Below, piece by piece: positions 36,214 to 45,347 of a stretch of DNA of 64,000 nucleotides (its first letter is position 1; each line of letters starts with the position of its first letter). Below the pieces are notes generated by a model, which saw only the letters and a list, made by a program, of their open reading frames with translations, had not been told where the DNA came from and made no database searches. The DNA comes from Staphylococcus sp. M0911 (GTDB lineage: Bacteria > Bacillota > Bacilli > Staphylococcales > Staphylococcaceae): contig NZ_CP022881.1 of the NCBI RefSeq assembly GCF_003491325.1, forward strand, positions 434,001 to 498,000, written 5' to 3'. The translations under genes and the position numbers were made by a program.

Positions 36214-37032
36214 ATGAAACGTTTAGAGAATAAAGTAGCAGTTGTGACAGGTGCAAGTACAGGTATTGGTCAAGCTTCTGCCAATGTATTAGCCCAAGAA
36301 GGTGCACACGTCTTGGCTTTAGACATTTCTGATCAATTAAATCAAACAGTTGAAGATATTAAACAACAAGGTGGACAAGCGACAGCATTTCAAGTAGATA
36401 TTTCTGATGAGCAACAAGTTCAAACCTTTGCAAACCAAATTAAATCGGAATTTGGGCATGTAGATATATTATTTAACAATGCGGGTGTTGATAATGGTGC
36501 AGGACGTATTCATGAATACCCAGTTGAAGTATTTGATAAAATTATGGGTGTAGATATGAGAGGTACATTCTTAGTAACGAAATTCCTTTTACCGTTAATG
36601 ATGGATAATGGTGGTTCAATCATTAATACGGCTTCATTCTCTGGGCAAGCAGCAGATCTTTATCGTTCTGGTTATAATGCTGCTAAAGGTGCAGTGATTA
36701 ACTTTACGAAATCCATTGCTATTGAATATGGTCGTGACAATATCCGTGCTAATGCGATTGCACCGGGCACAATAGAAACACCATTAGTAGATAATTTAGC
36801 TGGTACGGCTCAAGATGAAGCGGGGCAAACATTCCGTGAAAATCAAAAATGGGTGACACCATTAGGACGCTTAGGTACACCAGATGAAGTAGGTAAATTA
36901 GTAACATTCTTAGCGTCTGACGATAGTTCATTTATTACAGGTGAAACGATTCGTATTGATGGTGGCATGATGGCATATACATGGCCAGGTGAAATGTTAA
37001 GTGATGATAGTTGGAAGAAATCAATCAAATAA
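36214..37032 (+). CDS. Short-chain dehydrogenase/reductase (SDR), likely NAD-dependent
   Basis: A 272-residue classical SDR. The cofactor motif is GASTGIGQASA near residue 14; Asp in ALDISDQ at the end of the second strand favours NAD. NNAGVDNGAG, the catalytic Ser in NTASFSGQ and YNAAKGA near 155 are intact, and the C-terminus has the usual GETIRIDGGMMAYTWPG. Close staphylococcal relatives are annotated only as oxidoreductases. GAGGAGAG precedes the ATG. It is a single-gene unit with a cre-like site upstream and a strong terminator, so a role in an alternative carbon pathway is plausible. Confidence 0.87.
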   Translation: MKRLENKVAVVTGASTGIGQASANVLAQEGAHVLALDISDQLNQTVEDIKQQGGQATAFQVDISDEQQVQTFANQIKSEFGHVDILFNNAGVDNGAGRIHEYPVEVFDKIMGVDMRGTFLVTKFLLPLMMDNGGSIINTASFSGQAADLYRSGYNAAKGAVINFTKSIAIEYGRDNIRANAIAPGTIETPLVDNLAGTAQDEAGQTFRENQKWVTPLGRLGTPDEVGKLVTFLASDDSSFITGETIRIDGGMMAYTWPGEMLSDDSWKKSIK

Positions 37033-37044
37033 TCATATATAAGC

Positions 37045-37086
37045 AAAAAGCCAAGATGTCCCAGGAAATAAGTGACATCTTGGCTT
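37045..37086. terminator. Bidirectional intrinsic terminator
   Basis: AAAGCCAAGATGTC pairs perfectly with GACATCTTGGCTTT around a 13-base loop, between convergent genes. Confidence 0.9.
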
Positions 37087-37091
37087 TAAAT

Positions 37092-37262
37092 TTATTTGAG
37101 TTGCTTTGCACATGCTTCACATAACTTATATTGTTGGTCGGCCCAACCGCCTAAGTGAGTATATCCATGAAGATCATTACCTTTAACTTTAATATAGATA
37201 GGATCATCTTCTTTAAGTTCACATTGACAATGAGAACATTTTAAAGGGCCAAATAGTCTCAT
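37092..37262 (-). CDS. Small zinc-ribbon-like protein
   Basis: A 56-residue protein with two cysteine pairs, CSHCQC near residue 8 and CEAC near 48, a likely zinc-binding ribbon. The middle reads DDPIYIKVKGNDLHGYTHLGGW. No signal or membrane segment. I start at the ATG of MRLFGPL (37262) because GGGAGG lies seven bases upstream. Its start is separated by 24 bases from the end of the M42 peptidase gene on the same strand, so the two are probably co-transcribed. Function unknown; conserved in staphylococci as far as I recall. Confidence 0.75.
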   Translation of the reverse strand: MRLFGPLKCSHCQCELKEDDPIYIKVKGNDLHGYTHLGGWADQQYKLCEACAKQLK

Positions 37263-37286
37263 AAAGTCACCTCCCAAAGGATTAGC

Positions 37287-38363
37287 TTACCATTTGATAT
37301 TGTTATACGTATGATCATTTAATGAGCGCACAATTTCAGCAACAAGACGTACTGAACGATCATAATCATCTTTATGAATGACCGATACATTAGAGTGCAT
37401 ATAACGAAGGGCGACACCCAATGTAATTGTAGGAATACCTTCATTCGCAACATGAATACTACCTGCATCAGTACCGCCACCAGGTGTAGTATCCCACTGA
37501 ACATCAATATGATGTTGTTTTGCGACTTCTTTGACATGTTGACGTAATCCTTCGTGTGCGATACTTGAAGCATCCATCATAATGACAACAGGGCCCCCAC
37601 CTAAATAACTGTCACTTGTTTGACCCGACAAACCTGGCGTATCAAATGCCACTGCCACGTCAACCGCAATGGCTAAGTCAGGTTGAATGGTTTGTGCAGC
37701 CACTTTCGCACCACGTAATCCAACTTCTTCTTGTACTGTGGCACCTGAATATAAGTTAATATCTATCGTTTCATCTTTTAGTTCATTGAGAACGTCGATA
37801 GCTAATGCACAGCCATAACGATTATCAAATGCTTTAGCAGTCATATATTTATCATTCGCTAGTGTTTCGAATTCACTGTATGGTGTGACCATATTGCCAA
37901 CTGACACGCCGGCTTGCTCAGCTTCTTCCTTACTATTCACACCAATATCGATATACATATTTTTAATGTCTACGGTTTTCTTACGTTCTTCAGGAGATAG
38001 TACATGTGGTGGTTTAGAACCGATAATACCTCTTAATGCTTTACCATCATCTGTTGTTACAGTCACTTTTTGTGAAAGCATGACTTGGTTCCACCAACCA
38101 CCAATTGGATTAAATGATAAATAACCATCTTTATCAATTTTAGTTACTAAGAAACCCACTTCATCCATATGTCCTGATATTAAAATAGATTTAGAACCAT
38201 TTGTGGCGGTCTTTTTACCGAATATACCACCCAAATTATCTTCTACGATTGCATCACTTATTGGTGATAAATAATGTTTCATTATAGACTTCACTTGCAT
38301 TTCTCGACCTGCAATACCATTGGCAGCAGTCAGTTCTTTAAGTAATTGTATAGACTCAGTCAT
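37287..38363 (-). CDS. M42 family glutamyl/deblocking aminopeptidase
   Basis: A 358-residue M42 metallopeptidase (FrvX/YsdC/PepA type) that trims N-terminal residues from peptides, usually as a large tetrahedral dodecamer in the cytosol. Two-metal ligands are visible: SGHMDEVGFLV near residue 68, KAFDNRYGC near 185, QEEVGLRGAK near 222 (catalytic and ligand Glu), VDVAVAFDTPG near 242, and PGGGTDAGSIH near 315. A pocket domain lies at about 75-165. I start at the ATG of MTESIQLL (38363), preceded by GGGAGG, instead of 38411. Confidence 0.88.
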   Translation of the reverse strand: MTESIQLLKELTAANGIAGREMQVKSIMKHYLSPISDAIVEDNLGGIFGKKTATNGSKSILISGHMDEVGFLVTKIDKDGYLSFNPIGGWWNQVMLSQKVTVTTDDGKALRGIIGSKPPHVLSPEERKKTVDIKNMYIDIGVNSKEEAEQAGVSVGNMVTPYSEFETLANDKYMTAKAFDNRYGCALAIDVLNELKDETIDINLYSGATVQEEVGLRGAKVAAQTIQPDLAIAVDVAVAFDTPGLSGQTSDSYLGGGPVVIMMDASSIAHEGLRQHVKEVAKQHHIDVQWDTTPGGGTDAGSIHVANEGIPTITLGVALRYMHSNVSVIHKDDYDRSVRLVAEIVRSLNDHTYNNIKW

Positions 38364-38522
38364 ACCATCATCCTCCCAATCATTAGTTACATATAGTTTA
38401 ACATAGGACATTTAATGATATGTATTGATGGAAATGTTTAAGGAATAAGGGTATATTAATATCAATAATAAATCAGGTAATGGTACCATTGCCCCAACAA
38501 ACAAGTGAGAGAAGGCGATCAT

Positions 38523-38990
38523 ATGAAAAAACTAGTTTCACTTCTAGTAGTTATCGCATTAAGTGCGATTACACTAGCTGCTTGTAGTAAAGAGCAAACG
38601 AAAACGTTCGAGGGTGACGTTAATGGTAAACAGATTATCACGTCGCTTACATATAAAGGTGACGAAGTATTGAAACAATCTACAATAGGTACTTTGAAAT
38701 ATGATGATTTAGGTATTGATAAAGCACAAGCCAAAGATATGTTAAAGAAAGATGAGAAGGCATTTAAAGGTGACAAAGGTGTATCATTCAAAATTGATTA
38801 CAAAGATGATAAAGCTGTGGAACATATAGATATCGATTACGAAAAAGCTAATATCGATCAATTGAAGAAAAAATTAGGCTTTGTATCAGTCAAAGGTAAA
38901 AATAATAAAGTAAGTTTAGATAAAACAGTTAGCCAAAAGAAACGTAATGGTTTGAAAGAAAAAAGTAATATGACCGACCATGACGATTAA
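38523..38990 (+). CDS. DUF1307 (YehR-like) lipoprotein
   Basis: A 155-residue lipoprotein. MKKLVSLLVVIALSAITLAAC is a lipoprotein signal peptide with lipobox LAAC and Cys21 as the lipidated residue; the mature part begins SKEQTKTFEGDVNGK and consists of YehR/DUF1307-like repeats of strand and helix with SLTYKGDEVLKQ and FKIDYKDDKAVEHIDIDY. It would be anchored on the outer face of the membrane. The tail is very basic. GAGAAGGCGATC precedes the ATG at 38523; the frame extends upstream by six residues without support. Function unknown. Confidence 0.83.
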   Translation: MKKLVSLLVVIALSAITLAACSKEQTKTFEGDVNGKQIITSLTYKGDEVLKQSTIGTLKYDDLGIDKAQAKDMLKKDEKAFKGDKGVSFKIDYKDDKAVEHIDIDYEKANIDQLKKKLGFVSVKGKNNKVSLDKTVSQKKRNGLKEKSNMTDHDD

Positions 38991-38994
38991 TAAT

Positions 38995-39038
38995 AAAAGC
39001 CAGTACATGCAATTGCTATCGCATGTACTGGCTTTTTA
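38995..39038. terminator. Bidirectional intrinsic terminator
   Basis: AAAAGCCAGTACATGC pairs perfectly with GCATGTACTGGCTTTT around a 10-base loop, between the lipoprotein gene and the 3' end of arsC. Confidence 0.92.
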
Positions 39039-39049
39039 TTTTATGTGTT

Positions 39050-39448
39050 TTATTGTTGTTGATTAAAGTTTTCGATAGCTACTTTAATTTCATCTCTAAC
39101 ACGTTGGAATTCTGACCAATCTTTACCGGCTGGGTCGTCGAAGCCCCAATGTTCTTTCTTTACTGATGGTGGTATAGTAGGACAGTGTTGATCAGCATGG
39201 ATACACAATGTAACGACTAAGTCAGCACGATTTAGAATATCTTGTTGTATTAAATCTGATGTATGTTGTGAAATATCGATATTAACTTCTTTCATAGCTT
39301 CGATAGCCTTTGGATTTACACCATGTGTTTCAATACCGCCTGAATATACCTCCCAACTTGAATCTAAAATATTTTCAGCAAAGCCATGAGCCATTTGACT
39401 ACGACATGAATTGCCAGTACAAATGAAATAAATGATTTTCTTTGTCAT
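39050..39448 (-). CDS. arsC: Arsenate reductase ArsC, thioredoxin-coupled
   Basis: ArsC reduces arsenate to arsenite, which ArsB then exports. The 132-residue protein has the low-molecular-weight phosphatase fold of the pI258-type enzyme: the nucleophile loop CTGNSCRS at residues 10-17 and the redox pair Cys82 and Cys89 in LCIHADQHC, the same numbering as in plasmid pI258 ArsC, which relays electrons from thioredoxin. The acid loop [12 protein letters not shown] near 104 is intact. It is the last gene of arsRBC, 15 bases after arsB. Confidence 0.95.
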   Translation of the reverse strand: MTKKIIYFICTGNSCRSQMAHGFAENILDSSWEVYSGGIETHGVNPKAIEAMKEVNIDISQHTSDLIQQDILNRADLVVTLCIHADQHCPTIPPSVKKEHWGFDDPAGKDWSEFQRVRDEIKVAIENFNQQQ

Positions 39449-39463
39449 GTTTAGAACTCCTTA

Positions 39464-40756
39464 TTAAAAAATAATTAACGTTAAATATAAGCCTAGTAAT
39501 GTGAAGAATAGGACTGGAATAGTAATCACAATACCTGTTTTAAAATATGTTCCCCAAGAAATTTTGACACCTTTTTGTGCTAATACATGTAACCATAATA
39601 ATGTCGCTAGTGAACCAATCGGTGTGATCTTAGGACCTAAATCTGAACCAATCACATTACTATAGATCATACCTTCTTTAAGTGAATGAGATACGCCTGA
39701 CTGACCAATCGCAATCGCATCAATTAAGACAGTTGGCATATTGTTCATCATTGAAGAGAGAATAGCTGAGATAAAGCCCATACTCATAATACTTGCGAAT
39801 AAACCATGAACGGAAATATGTGATAGTGTATCAGCTAATATAGTTGTGATACCGGCATTTTTCAAGCCCAAAACGACTAGATACATACCAATTGAAAAGA
39901 TAACAATATTCCATGGTGCCCCTTTAATGACTTGTTTCGTATGAACGGCTTTGGATTGTCGTGCGAGTAAAATAAAAATGATGGCAATGGCACCCGCAAT
40001 CAATGAAACAGGTATTTGTAGCCATTCACTTACGAAATAGCCAATCATCAATACTACAAGGACAATCCATGAGATGCGGAATAGACGTATATCTTTTAAG
40101 GCAGATGACGGATGATTGATATGAGTGGTATCGACACGTTTCGGAATTGATTTTCTGAAATAAATCCATAAAACAACGATACTAGCGATTAATGAGAATA
40201 GGTTAGGTATTATCATACGACTCATATATTCACCAAAACCTATGCCGAAGTAATCGGCTGAGACAATATTAACCAAATTACTAATAATCATTGGTAGCGA
40301 CGTCGTATCTGCGATAAACCCGCTTGCAATAATAAATGGAAAGACCATTTTCTCATTGAATCCTAAATGACGGACCATAGCTAAAACAATAGGGGTCAAG
40401 ATTAATGCAGCACCGTCGTTGGCAAAGAAAGCAGCGACAATCGCACCAAGAATCATGATTAAAACAAACATGATGAGACCGTTACCTTTAGATGCTCGCA
40501 CCATGTGTAATGCTGCCCACTCGAAAAAGCCGATTTGGTCTAGAATTAACGATATCAATATAATTGCGACAAAGGTGAGTGTGGCATTCCAAACAATTTG
40601 AGTCACTTCAACTACATCTGAAAGGCTAACAACACCTGTAATGATTGCGATGATGGCACCAATGACAGCAGTAATACCAATATCTAATCCTTTCGGTTGC
40701 CAAATTACAAAGACGAGTGTGATAAGGAATATGACGATAGCAAGGGTTGTCAACAT
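39464..40756 (-). CDS. arsB: Arsenite/antimonite efflux membrane protein ArsB
   Basis: ArsB expels arsenite using the membrane potential. The 430-residue protein has about 12 hydrophobic segments and the family sequences [19 protein letters not shown] (residues about 75-93), [32 protein letters not shown] and [17 protein letters not shown] with [21 protein letters not shown], quoted as [13 protein letters not shown]. No ArsA is present, so it should work without ATP. It overlaps arsR by 7 bases and precedes arsC by 15. Confidence 0.95.
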   Translation of the reverse strand: MLTTLAIVIFLITLVFVIWQPKGLDIGITAVIGAIIAIITGVVSLSDVVEVTQIVWNATLTFVAIILISLILDQIGFFEWAALHMVRASKGNGLIMFVLIMILGAIVAAFFANDGAALILTPIVLAMVRHLGFNEKMVFPFIIASGFIADTTSLPMIISNLVNIVSADYFGIGFGEYMSRMIIPNLFSLIASIVVLWIYFRKSIPKRVDTTHINHPSSALKDIRLFRISWIVLVVLMIGYFVSEWLQIPVSLIAGAIAIIFILLARQSKAVHTKQVIKGAPWNIVIFSIGMYLVVLGLKNAGITTILADTLSHISVHGLFASIMSMGFISAILSSMMNNMPTVLIDAIAIGQSGVSHSLKEGMIYSNVIGSDLGPKITPIGSLATLLWLHVLAQKGVKISWGTYFKTGIVITIPVLFFTLLGLYLTLIIF

Positions 40757-41070
40757 GAATGATCACCTCGTTTCACTGACTGACATACACACTGATCATG
40801 TGTTGTATTAATAAGGTTTAAATTATCAATGATTTGTGTGTAAAATTCATGATTTAATTGATAAAAGTGTTTATTGCCTACCTTTCTAGTTGTGACAAAT
40901 TGATATGTAACTAAAACTTTCATGTGGTGACTTAATGTAGGTTGGGAAATTTCAAAATGTTGTAGTAAATCATACGCACATAGTTCACCACATGATAAAA
41001 TATCTAAAATTTCCAATCGATTTTCATCGGATAATACTTTTAATATAGATGCTAATTGTTGATATGACAT
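40750..41070 (-). CDS. arsR: Arsenical resistance operon repressor ArsR
   Basis: A 106-residue winged-helix repressor of the ArsR/SmtB family. It keeps the operon shut until arsenite or antimonite binds. The recognition helix is [12 protein letters not shown], and the wing contains [14 protein letters not shown]. The metal site normally reads ELC-x-C-D-L; here it is ELCAYDLL, so Cys31 is kept but the second Cys is Tyr33. A C-terminal CVCQ and a final Cys remain and might serve as ligands. I start at ATG 41070 behind GGAGG. A 9-bp inverted repeat at 41087-41108 is the likely operator. Confidence 0.93.
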   Translation of the reverse strand: MSYQQLASILKVLSDENRLEILDILSCGELCAYDLLQHFEISQPTLSHHMKVLVTYQFVTTRKVGNKHFYQLNHEFYTQIIDNLNLINTTHDQCVCQSVKRGDHSC

Positions 41071-41086
41071 AATGACCTCCAAAACA

Positions 41087-41108
41087 TATATAGATTACCA
41101 TCTATATA
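41087..41108 (-). promoter_or_regulatory. Likely ArsR operator
   Basis: TATATAGAT and ATCTATATA form a perfect 9-bp inverted repeat with a TACC spacer, 17 bases before arsR. The AT-rich half-sites overlap TATA-like -10 sequences. Confidence 0.7.
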
Positions 41109-41135
41109 GATGAGTGTCTATGATAAAAGCACAGA

Positions 41136-41166
41136 AAAAGGCGACCACTTGTAAAGTAATCGCCTT
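41136..41166 (-). terminator. Intrinsic terminator of the GltB-like gene
   Basis: AAGGCGA pairs with TCGCCTT around a 15-base loop, with TTTTTC on the minus strand. Confidence 0.72.
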
Positions 41167-41180
41167 GTATGTACACCTTA

Positions 41181-42758
41181 TTATGATAGTAATTTTAATT
41201 TGTAATCGTGGATGGTTTGTGTGCCACCATCTAATTTTCGGTAAATGATATGGTCTGCAGTGATTTCTGTAGGACTTGATACGCCCACAGCTGCAGCAAT
41301 ATTAAATAAACCTTCATGTAAACTTGTGACATAGTTGGTTACTCGGTATTGCTTTTCATCAACAATTAATCCTTTTTCTTTCTTTGGGTCTGTTGTAGCA
41401 ACACCAACAGGACATGTATTCATATGACATTGTTGACTCATGATACAACCTACACTAATCATCATGCCACGCGCGATATTAACTAAATCGGCACCTAAAC
41501 CAAGAGCAATAGCAATTTTGTCTGGTGTGATAAGTTTACCTGATGCAAAAATTTTGACACGATCTCGTACACCATATTTCTCTAACATGCCTGACACGAT
41601 AGGTAGGGCAGTTAGTAAAGGTAATCCAACACCATCTTGAAGCTCTTGGAATGTTGCACCAGTACCACCTTCGCCACCATCCACAGTGATGAAACTTGGA
41701 TATTTATTTAGTTTCACCATGGTTTTGACTAGTGTCTCGATGTCTTCAACACGACTGACAACAATTTTAAATCCAACTGGCTTTTGGCCTAGTAGTTGTA
41801 TTTCGTCTACCCAATTGAGCAAGTCTGTAGCATTATGAATAAATTCGAAGCGGTTCGGTGAGTTAATCGTTTTAAATGGTTCTACATTACGGATTTTAGC
41901 GATTTCTTCATTCACCTTATTTCCTTCCATATGTCCACCACGTGTTTTGGCACCTTGCGCTAATTTTAACTCGAAAGCACGTACATTCTTACGTTCAGCC
42001 ACTGTTTTAAATTGTTCTTTACTGAAATTACCCGCTTTGTCTCTGACACCGAATAGCCCTGGCCCAATTTGGAAAATGATATCGCCATCACCTTTAAGAT
42101 GATATTCTGATAGACCACCTTCACCTGTATTCATCCATGTACCGGCTTTAGATAAACCTTTAGATAAAGCTGAGATAGCGTTTTTACCTAAAGCACCGTA
42201 ACTCATACCTGATTGGCCAACTAAACGTTTAATCTTATAAGGATGTTCTAGATGTTCACCAAGAACTACCGCATTGTCATCAGTTAAAAAGAATGGATCC
42301 ACTTGCTTACTTTTACGATGTTCATCACGACTAAATAAGCGTTCATTCTCGATTTGGTAAATAAAAGTTGAAAGTAGTGTCGTATTATCAACTTTTAATT
42401 CACTCGCTTGTAGTGGAAACATAGTATTTTGTATGTAAAAACCATCTTCATAATCTGACATTGTCCCAAAACTTGTCATTCTTGAATTGTATTTTCCTGC
42501 TAGTACAATATTTTTATAATCTGTACGAGAGAATGGTTTACCTTCATTATCACCAGAGAATAAATATTGTCTAAGTTCTGGTCCCATTTTTTCAGAAAGA
42601 TATCTAATACGAGCTAATAGTGGATAGTTTCTTAATACACTATGTTGTGTTTGTCTTTTATCTTTGATTAGCCAGATGATACCTAGCAATAATGCCCCCA
42701 ATAAAAAAATCATAATAATGATGTTGACGATAAACTGCATTGTAGTCAGTACACTCAT
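41181..42758 (-). CDS. Membrane-anchored FMN-binding glutamate synthase-like protein
   Basis: A 525-residue protein. Residues 8-30 form one membrane helix (IVNIIIMIFLLGALLLGIIW), so the enzyme is tethered to the inner membrane. The remainder is the FMN-barrel synthase domain of GltB: SGMSYGALGKNAISALS near 195, GGMWMNTGEG-like WMNTGEGGLSEYH, VDGGEGGTGATFQEL near 355, and the iron-sulfur ligands in CIMSQQCHMNTCPVG near 435 (three Cys spaced as in 3Fe-4S glutamate synthases). It lacks the glutaminase domain, so it cannot be a normal GOGAT; the substrate is unknown. I start at the ATG of MSVLTT (42758) after GGGGGG. Confidence 0.87.
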   Translation of the reverse strand: MSVLTTMQFIVNIIIMIFLLGALLLGIIWLIKDKRQTQHSVLRNYPLLARIRYLSEKMGPELRQYLFSGDNEGKPFSRTDYKNIVLAGKYNSRMTSFGTMSDYEDGFYIQNTMFPLQASELKVDNTTLLSTFIYQIENERLFSRDEHRKSKQVDPFFLTDDNAVVLGEHLEHPYKIKRLVGQSGMSYGALGKNAISALSKGLSKAGTWMNTGEGGLSEYHLKGDGDIIFQIGPGLFGVRDKAGNFSKEQFKTVAERKNVRAFELKLAQGAKTRGGHMEGNKVNEEIAKIRNVEPFKTINSPNRFEFIHNATDLLNWVDEIQLLGQKPVGFKIVVSRVEDIETLVKTMVKLNKYPSFITVDGGEGGTGATFQELQDGVGLPLLTALPIVSGMLEKYGVRDRVKIFASGKLITPDKIAIALGLGADLVNIARGMMISVGCIMSQQCHMNTCPVGVATTDPKKEKGLIVDEKQYRVTNYVTSLHEGLFNIAAAVGVSSPTEITADHIIYRKLDGGTQTIHDYKLKLLS

Positions 42759-42965
42759 TAAAATGCCCCCCTTAATCATTACTCCAACACTATGATACAC
42801 TTTTCTTTATGTTTTACAATGAAACCGGTTAAATTTATATTGTAGAATTTTAATTGTATAAATTTATGAAATATTTATATTAGGAAAGTTAACTTAAATA
42901 ATGTATTAATATGAATCATAAAATGATAAAGTAATTATGATAGAATACGATTGAGGAGGTGACAC

Positions 42966-43718
42966 ATGAGTCAACAGCAAAGACAACGTGACATATGGAA
43001 CCAACCACAAATCATGAAAAAAGATTTTTTAATCATACCGATATACATATTATTTCAAATGGTGGTACCTATCATAATTGTGTTTGGAACACTAGGATTA
43101 ACAGCCATGATCACTCAAAAACCACCAGCCCAGTTTTTATATAACTTATCTTTAAGTATTGGATTTGTATTAGCCCAATTTTTAGTATTATTTATCTTTT
43201 TCGCGATGCATAAATTTGATATTGCTCAAGTCATGAAAAGGCAGTTACACTATGCTCGAAACAAGACCTTACATATATTGTTAACCATTATCGGCGTCGT
43301 TATAGTAATGTGCCTATTGAGATGGCTTTTTAACATGTTTGGTATAGGGCCAACACAATATGAAAGAAGAGTTGAGGGATTATTTCATTATCCATCAGCA
43401 CTATGTTTTACCATGATATCAATGGTTATCTTACGTCCGATGGTTGAGGTTATTATTTATAAACACATCATCATACATGAATTAAGTAAGAAATGGCCTA
43501 CCGCTGTAACAATCATACTTTCTATTATGATTGAGACTATGGTTCATGTGTACGATATGATGAGTGTGTGGGAAATGTTGCCATTTTTAATAATGGCATT
43601 CGGTTCAACAGTGATTTATATTAAATCAGGTATGAATTTAGCTGCGGCATATCTTTATCAAGCAGGTATACAATGCGTGTTATTTATCATCATGCTATTT
43701 AAAATGTTAATCATGTAA
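42966..43718 (+). CDS. CPBP-family membrane protein with degenerate active site
   Basis: A 250-residue protein with six to seven hydrophobic segments. Its arrangement and a block PMVEVIIYKHIIIHEL near residue 160 align with the CPBP/Abi intramembrane protease family, but the first motif EExxxR is changed to VExxxxK, losing the second Glu and the Arg. The second-motif region has ETMVHVYDM, keeping one His. It is therefore probably not a protease. GAGGAGGTG precedes the ATG. A second CPBP gene with an intact site follows after 30 bases, suggesting duplication and co-transcription. Confidence 0.75.
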   Translation: MSQQQRQRDIWNQPQIMKKDFLIIPIYILFQMVVPIIIVFGTLGLTAMITQKPPAQFLYNLSLSIGFVLAQFLVLFIFFAMHKFDIAQVMKRQLHYARNKTLHILLTIIGVVIVMCLLRWLFNMFGIGPTQYERRVEGLFHYPSALCFTMISMVILRPMVEVIIYKHIIIHELSKKWPTAVTIILSIMIETMVHVYDMMSVWEMLPFLIMAFGSTVIYIKSGMNLAAAYLYQAGIQCVLFIIMLFKMLIM

Positions 43719-43748
43719 AACTAATTTTAGAGTGAAAAGGAGTCATTT

Positions 43749-44537
43749 ATGGAAAACCAATCTACACAACAACCCATAGATTCGCATCAACAACAAAATG
43801 AATTTGCATCTAAGAAGATAGTTAAAAGAGATTTTTGGCTGATAGTGGCTTACCTTATTGTGGGACAATTCGTATTTCCAATGATTGGTATGATGATTGG
43901 TGCCATCGTTGCGATATCACTGGAAATCAAATCTGATAGTAGGGTTAATGAAATTGGTATTAATTTTGCTACTGTATTTGGTTTTGTTGGTATGTGCTTA
44001 GTCCTATTATTATTTTATTTAATGCATCAAAAGACACTCATTCCACTAGCTATCCAAAGAGTGAAAGACCTTAAAAAATATATTGTAACTTTAATTATTA
44101 TTATCGTTATCATGTACTTATTGAATATGTTGTATGGTATAATGGTTGAATTTTTACCAGAGAAATATCAATTTAGCGATACAGAAAATAATAAAATGTT
44201 AGAAAAAATGTTTACTTCTGCATGGATGTGGCCGGTACTGTTTCTAGATATTGTCATTGTGACACCTATAGTAGAGGAACTGTTGTTCAGGCATTTATTG
44301 ATTCACGAGTTAGGTAAGAAACTAACATATGGCCTGATGTATGTGGTTTCAATTCTGTTGTTTGCAGGGGTACATGTGACAGAAGCGCAATCTCCATTTG
44401 AATTAGGACCTTATGTAATTATGGCAAGTGGTTTTGTGGCTGCTTATCACCTTACGAAACGTAATTTAGCAGCTTCGATTGCCCTTCATATGATTCACAA
44501 CGCGATTTCTTTTATAGCGATTTTATTTACTCTATAA
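43749..44537 (+). CDS. CPBP family intramembrane metalloprotease
   Basis: A 262-residue protein with about eight membrane spans. It keeps the CPBP motif 1 PIVEELLFRHLLIHELG near residue 175 and motif 2 FAGVHVTEA near 210, plus HMIHNA near 250, together giving the two Glu, Arg and His residues needed for metal binding and catalysis. Such proteins are Rce1-like, and in Gram-positive bacteria often serve in bacteriocin immunity or self-protection; S. aureus relatives (MroQ, Spd family) affect agr or surface display. AAAAGGAG precedes the ATG. It is 30 bases after the degenerate paralogue. Confidence 0.85.
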   Translation: MENQSTQQPIDSHQQQNEFASKKIVKRDFWLIVAYLIVGQFVFPMIGMMIGAIVAISLEIKSDSRVNEIGINFATVFGFVGMCLVLLLFYLMHQKTLIPLAIQRVKDLKKYIVTLIIIIVIMYLLNMLYGIMVEFLPEKYQFSDTENNKMLEKMFTSAWMWPVLFLDIVIVTPIVEELLFRHLLIHELGKKLTYGLMYVVSILLFAGVHVTEAQSPFELGPYVIMASGFVAAYHLTKRNLAASIALHMIHNAISFIAILFTL

Positions 44538-44557
44538 ATTGTTAAAAATAAATAGTG

Positions 44558-44591
44558 AGAGGATGTGTATAAAAGCACATTCTCTTTTTTT
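44558..44591 (+). terminator. Intrinsic terminator after the CPBP pair
   Basis: AGAGGATGTG pairs with CACATTCTCT (one wobble) around an 8-base loop, followed by a T7 tail. Confidence 0.85.
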
Positions 44592-44684
44592 GTAATTTAA
44601 ATTATCATAAAAATTAATTATATTGTTATTTAACGTAGTAAAATGGGAATGAGTAGTGTAATGGGATTTAAAGGAGCGTGTAAC

Positions 44685-45347
44685 ATGTTATTAGAAATTG
44701 AACATTTAACTTATGAAGCGGATCACCGAACAATTTTAAAGGATATTAATTTCAAGGTGGATAAAGGTGACACTATAGCGATTATTGGACCTTCCGGAAG
44801 TGGAAAGAGCACACTTTTAAAGCAACTTAATCATTTGATTGAACCTACATCGGGCACATTGTATTTAAACGGTAAACCTTATCATGACTACGCACCTGAA
44901 AGTATTCGTATGAAAGTAAGTTACTTAATGCAACAAAGTGAGATGATAGGTACAACGATTGAAGATAATATGAAGTTTCCTTCAGAAGCGAGAGACCAAG
45001 TATTTGATAAAGATAAAGCCCTTAACCTTTTAAAAAAAGTAGGGCTAGGTGACTATGATTTATCTGCAGAAACTGAACATATGTCAGGAGGAGAAAAACA
45101 ACGCATCACGATTGCACGACAATTAATGTTTGACCCCGAAGTCTTATTACTAGATGAATCGACAAGTGCTTTAGATACACATAATAAAGAACGCGTAGAA
45201 GATATTATTTTTAAAATGGCAAAAGAAGGCATTGCCATTTTATGGATTACACATAGTGATGACCAAAGTATGAGACATTTTCAAAAGAGAATGACGATTA
45301 TTGATGGTGAAATTGATAAGATTGAGGAGTTGAATCAACATGAGTAA
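44685..45347 (+). CDS. fetA: ABC transporter ATPase, FetA-like (iron export)
   Basis: A 220-residue cytosolic ATPase. Walker A GPSGSGKST, Q-loop YLMQQSEM, signature MSGGEKQR, Walker B VLLLDEST and switch His in WITHSDDQ are intact. Close relatives pair with UPF0014 permeases (FetAB/YbbLM) and export excess iron or protect from oxidative stress. I start at ATG 44685 with AAGGAG just upstream; the frame reaches back 14 codons without support. It overlaps the permease gene by 8 bases, so the two are one unit. Confidence 0.84.
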   Translation: MLLEIEHLTYEADHRTILKDINFKVDKGDTIAIIGPSGSGKSTLLKQLNHLIEPTSGTLYLNGKPYHDYAPESIRMKVSYLMQQSEMIGTTIEDNMKFPSEARDQVFDKDKALNLLKKVGLGDYDLSAETEHMSGGEKQRITIARQLMFDPEVLLLDESTSALDTHNKERVEDIIFKMAKEGIAILWITHSDDQSMRHFQKRMTIIDGEIDKIEELNQHE

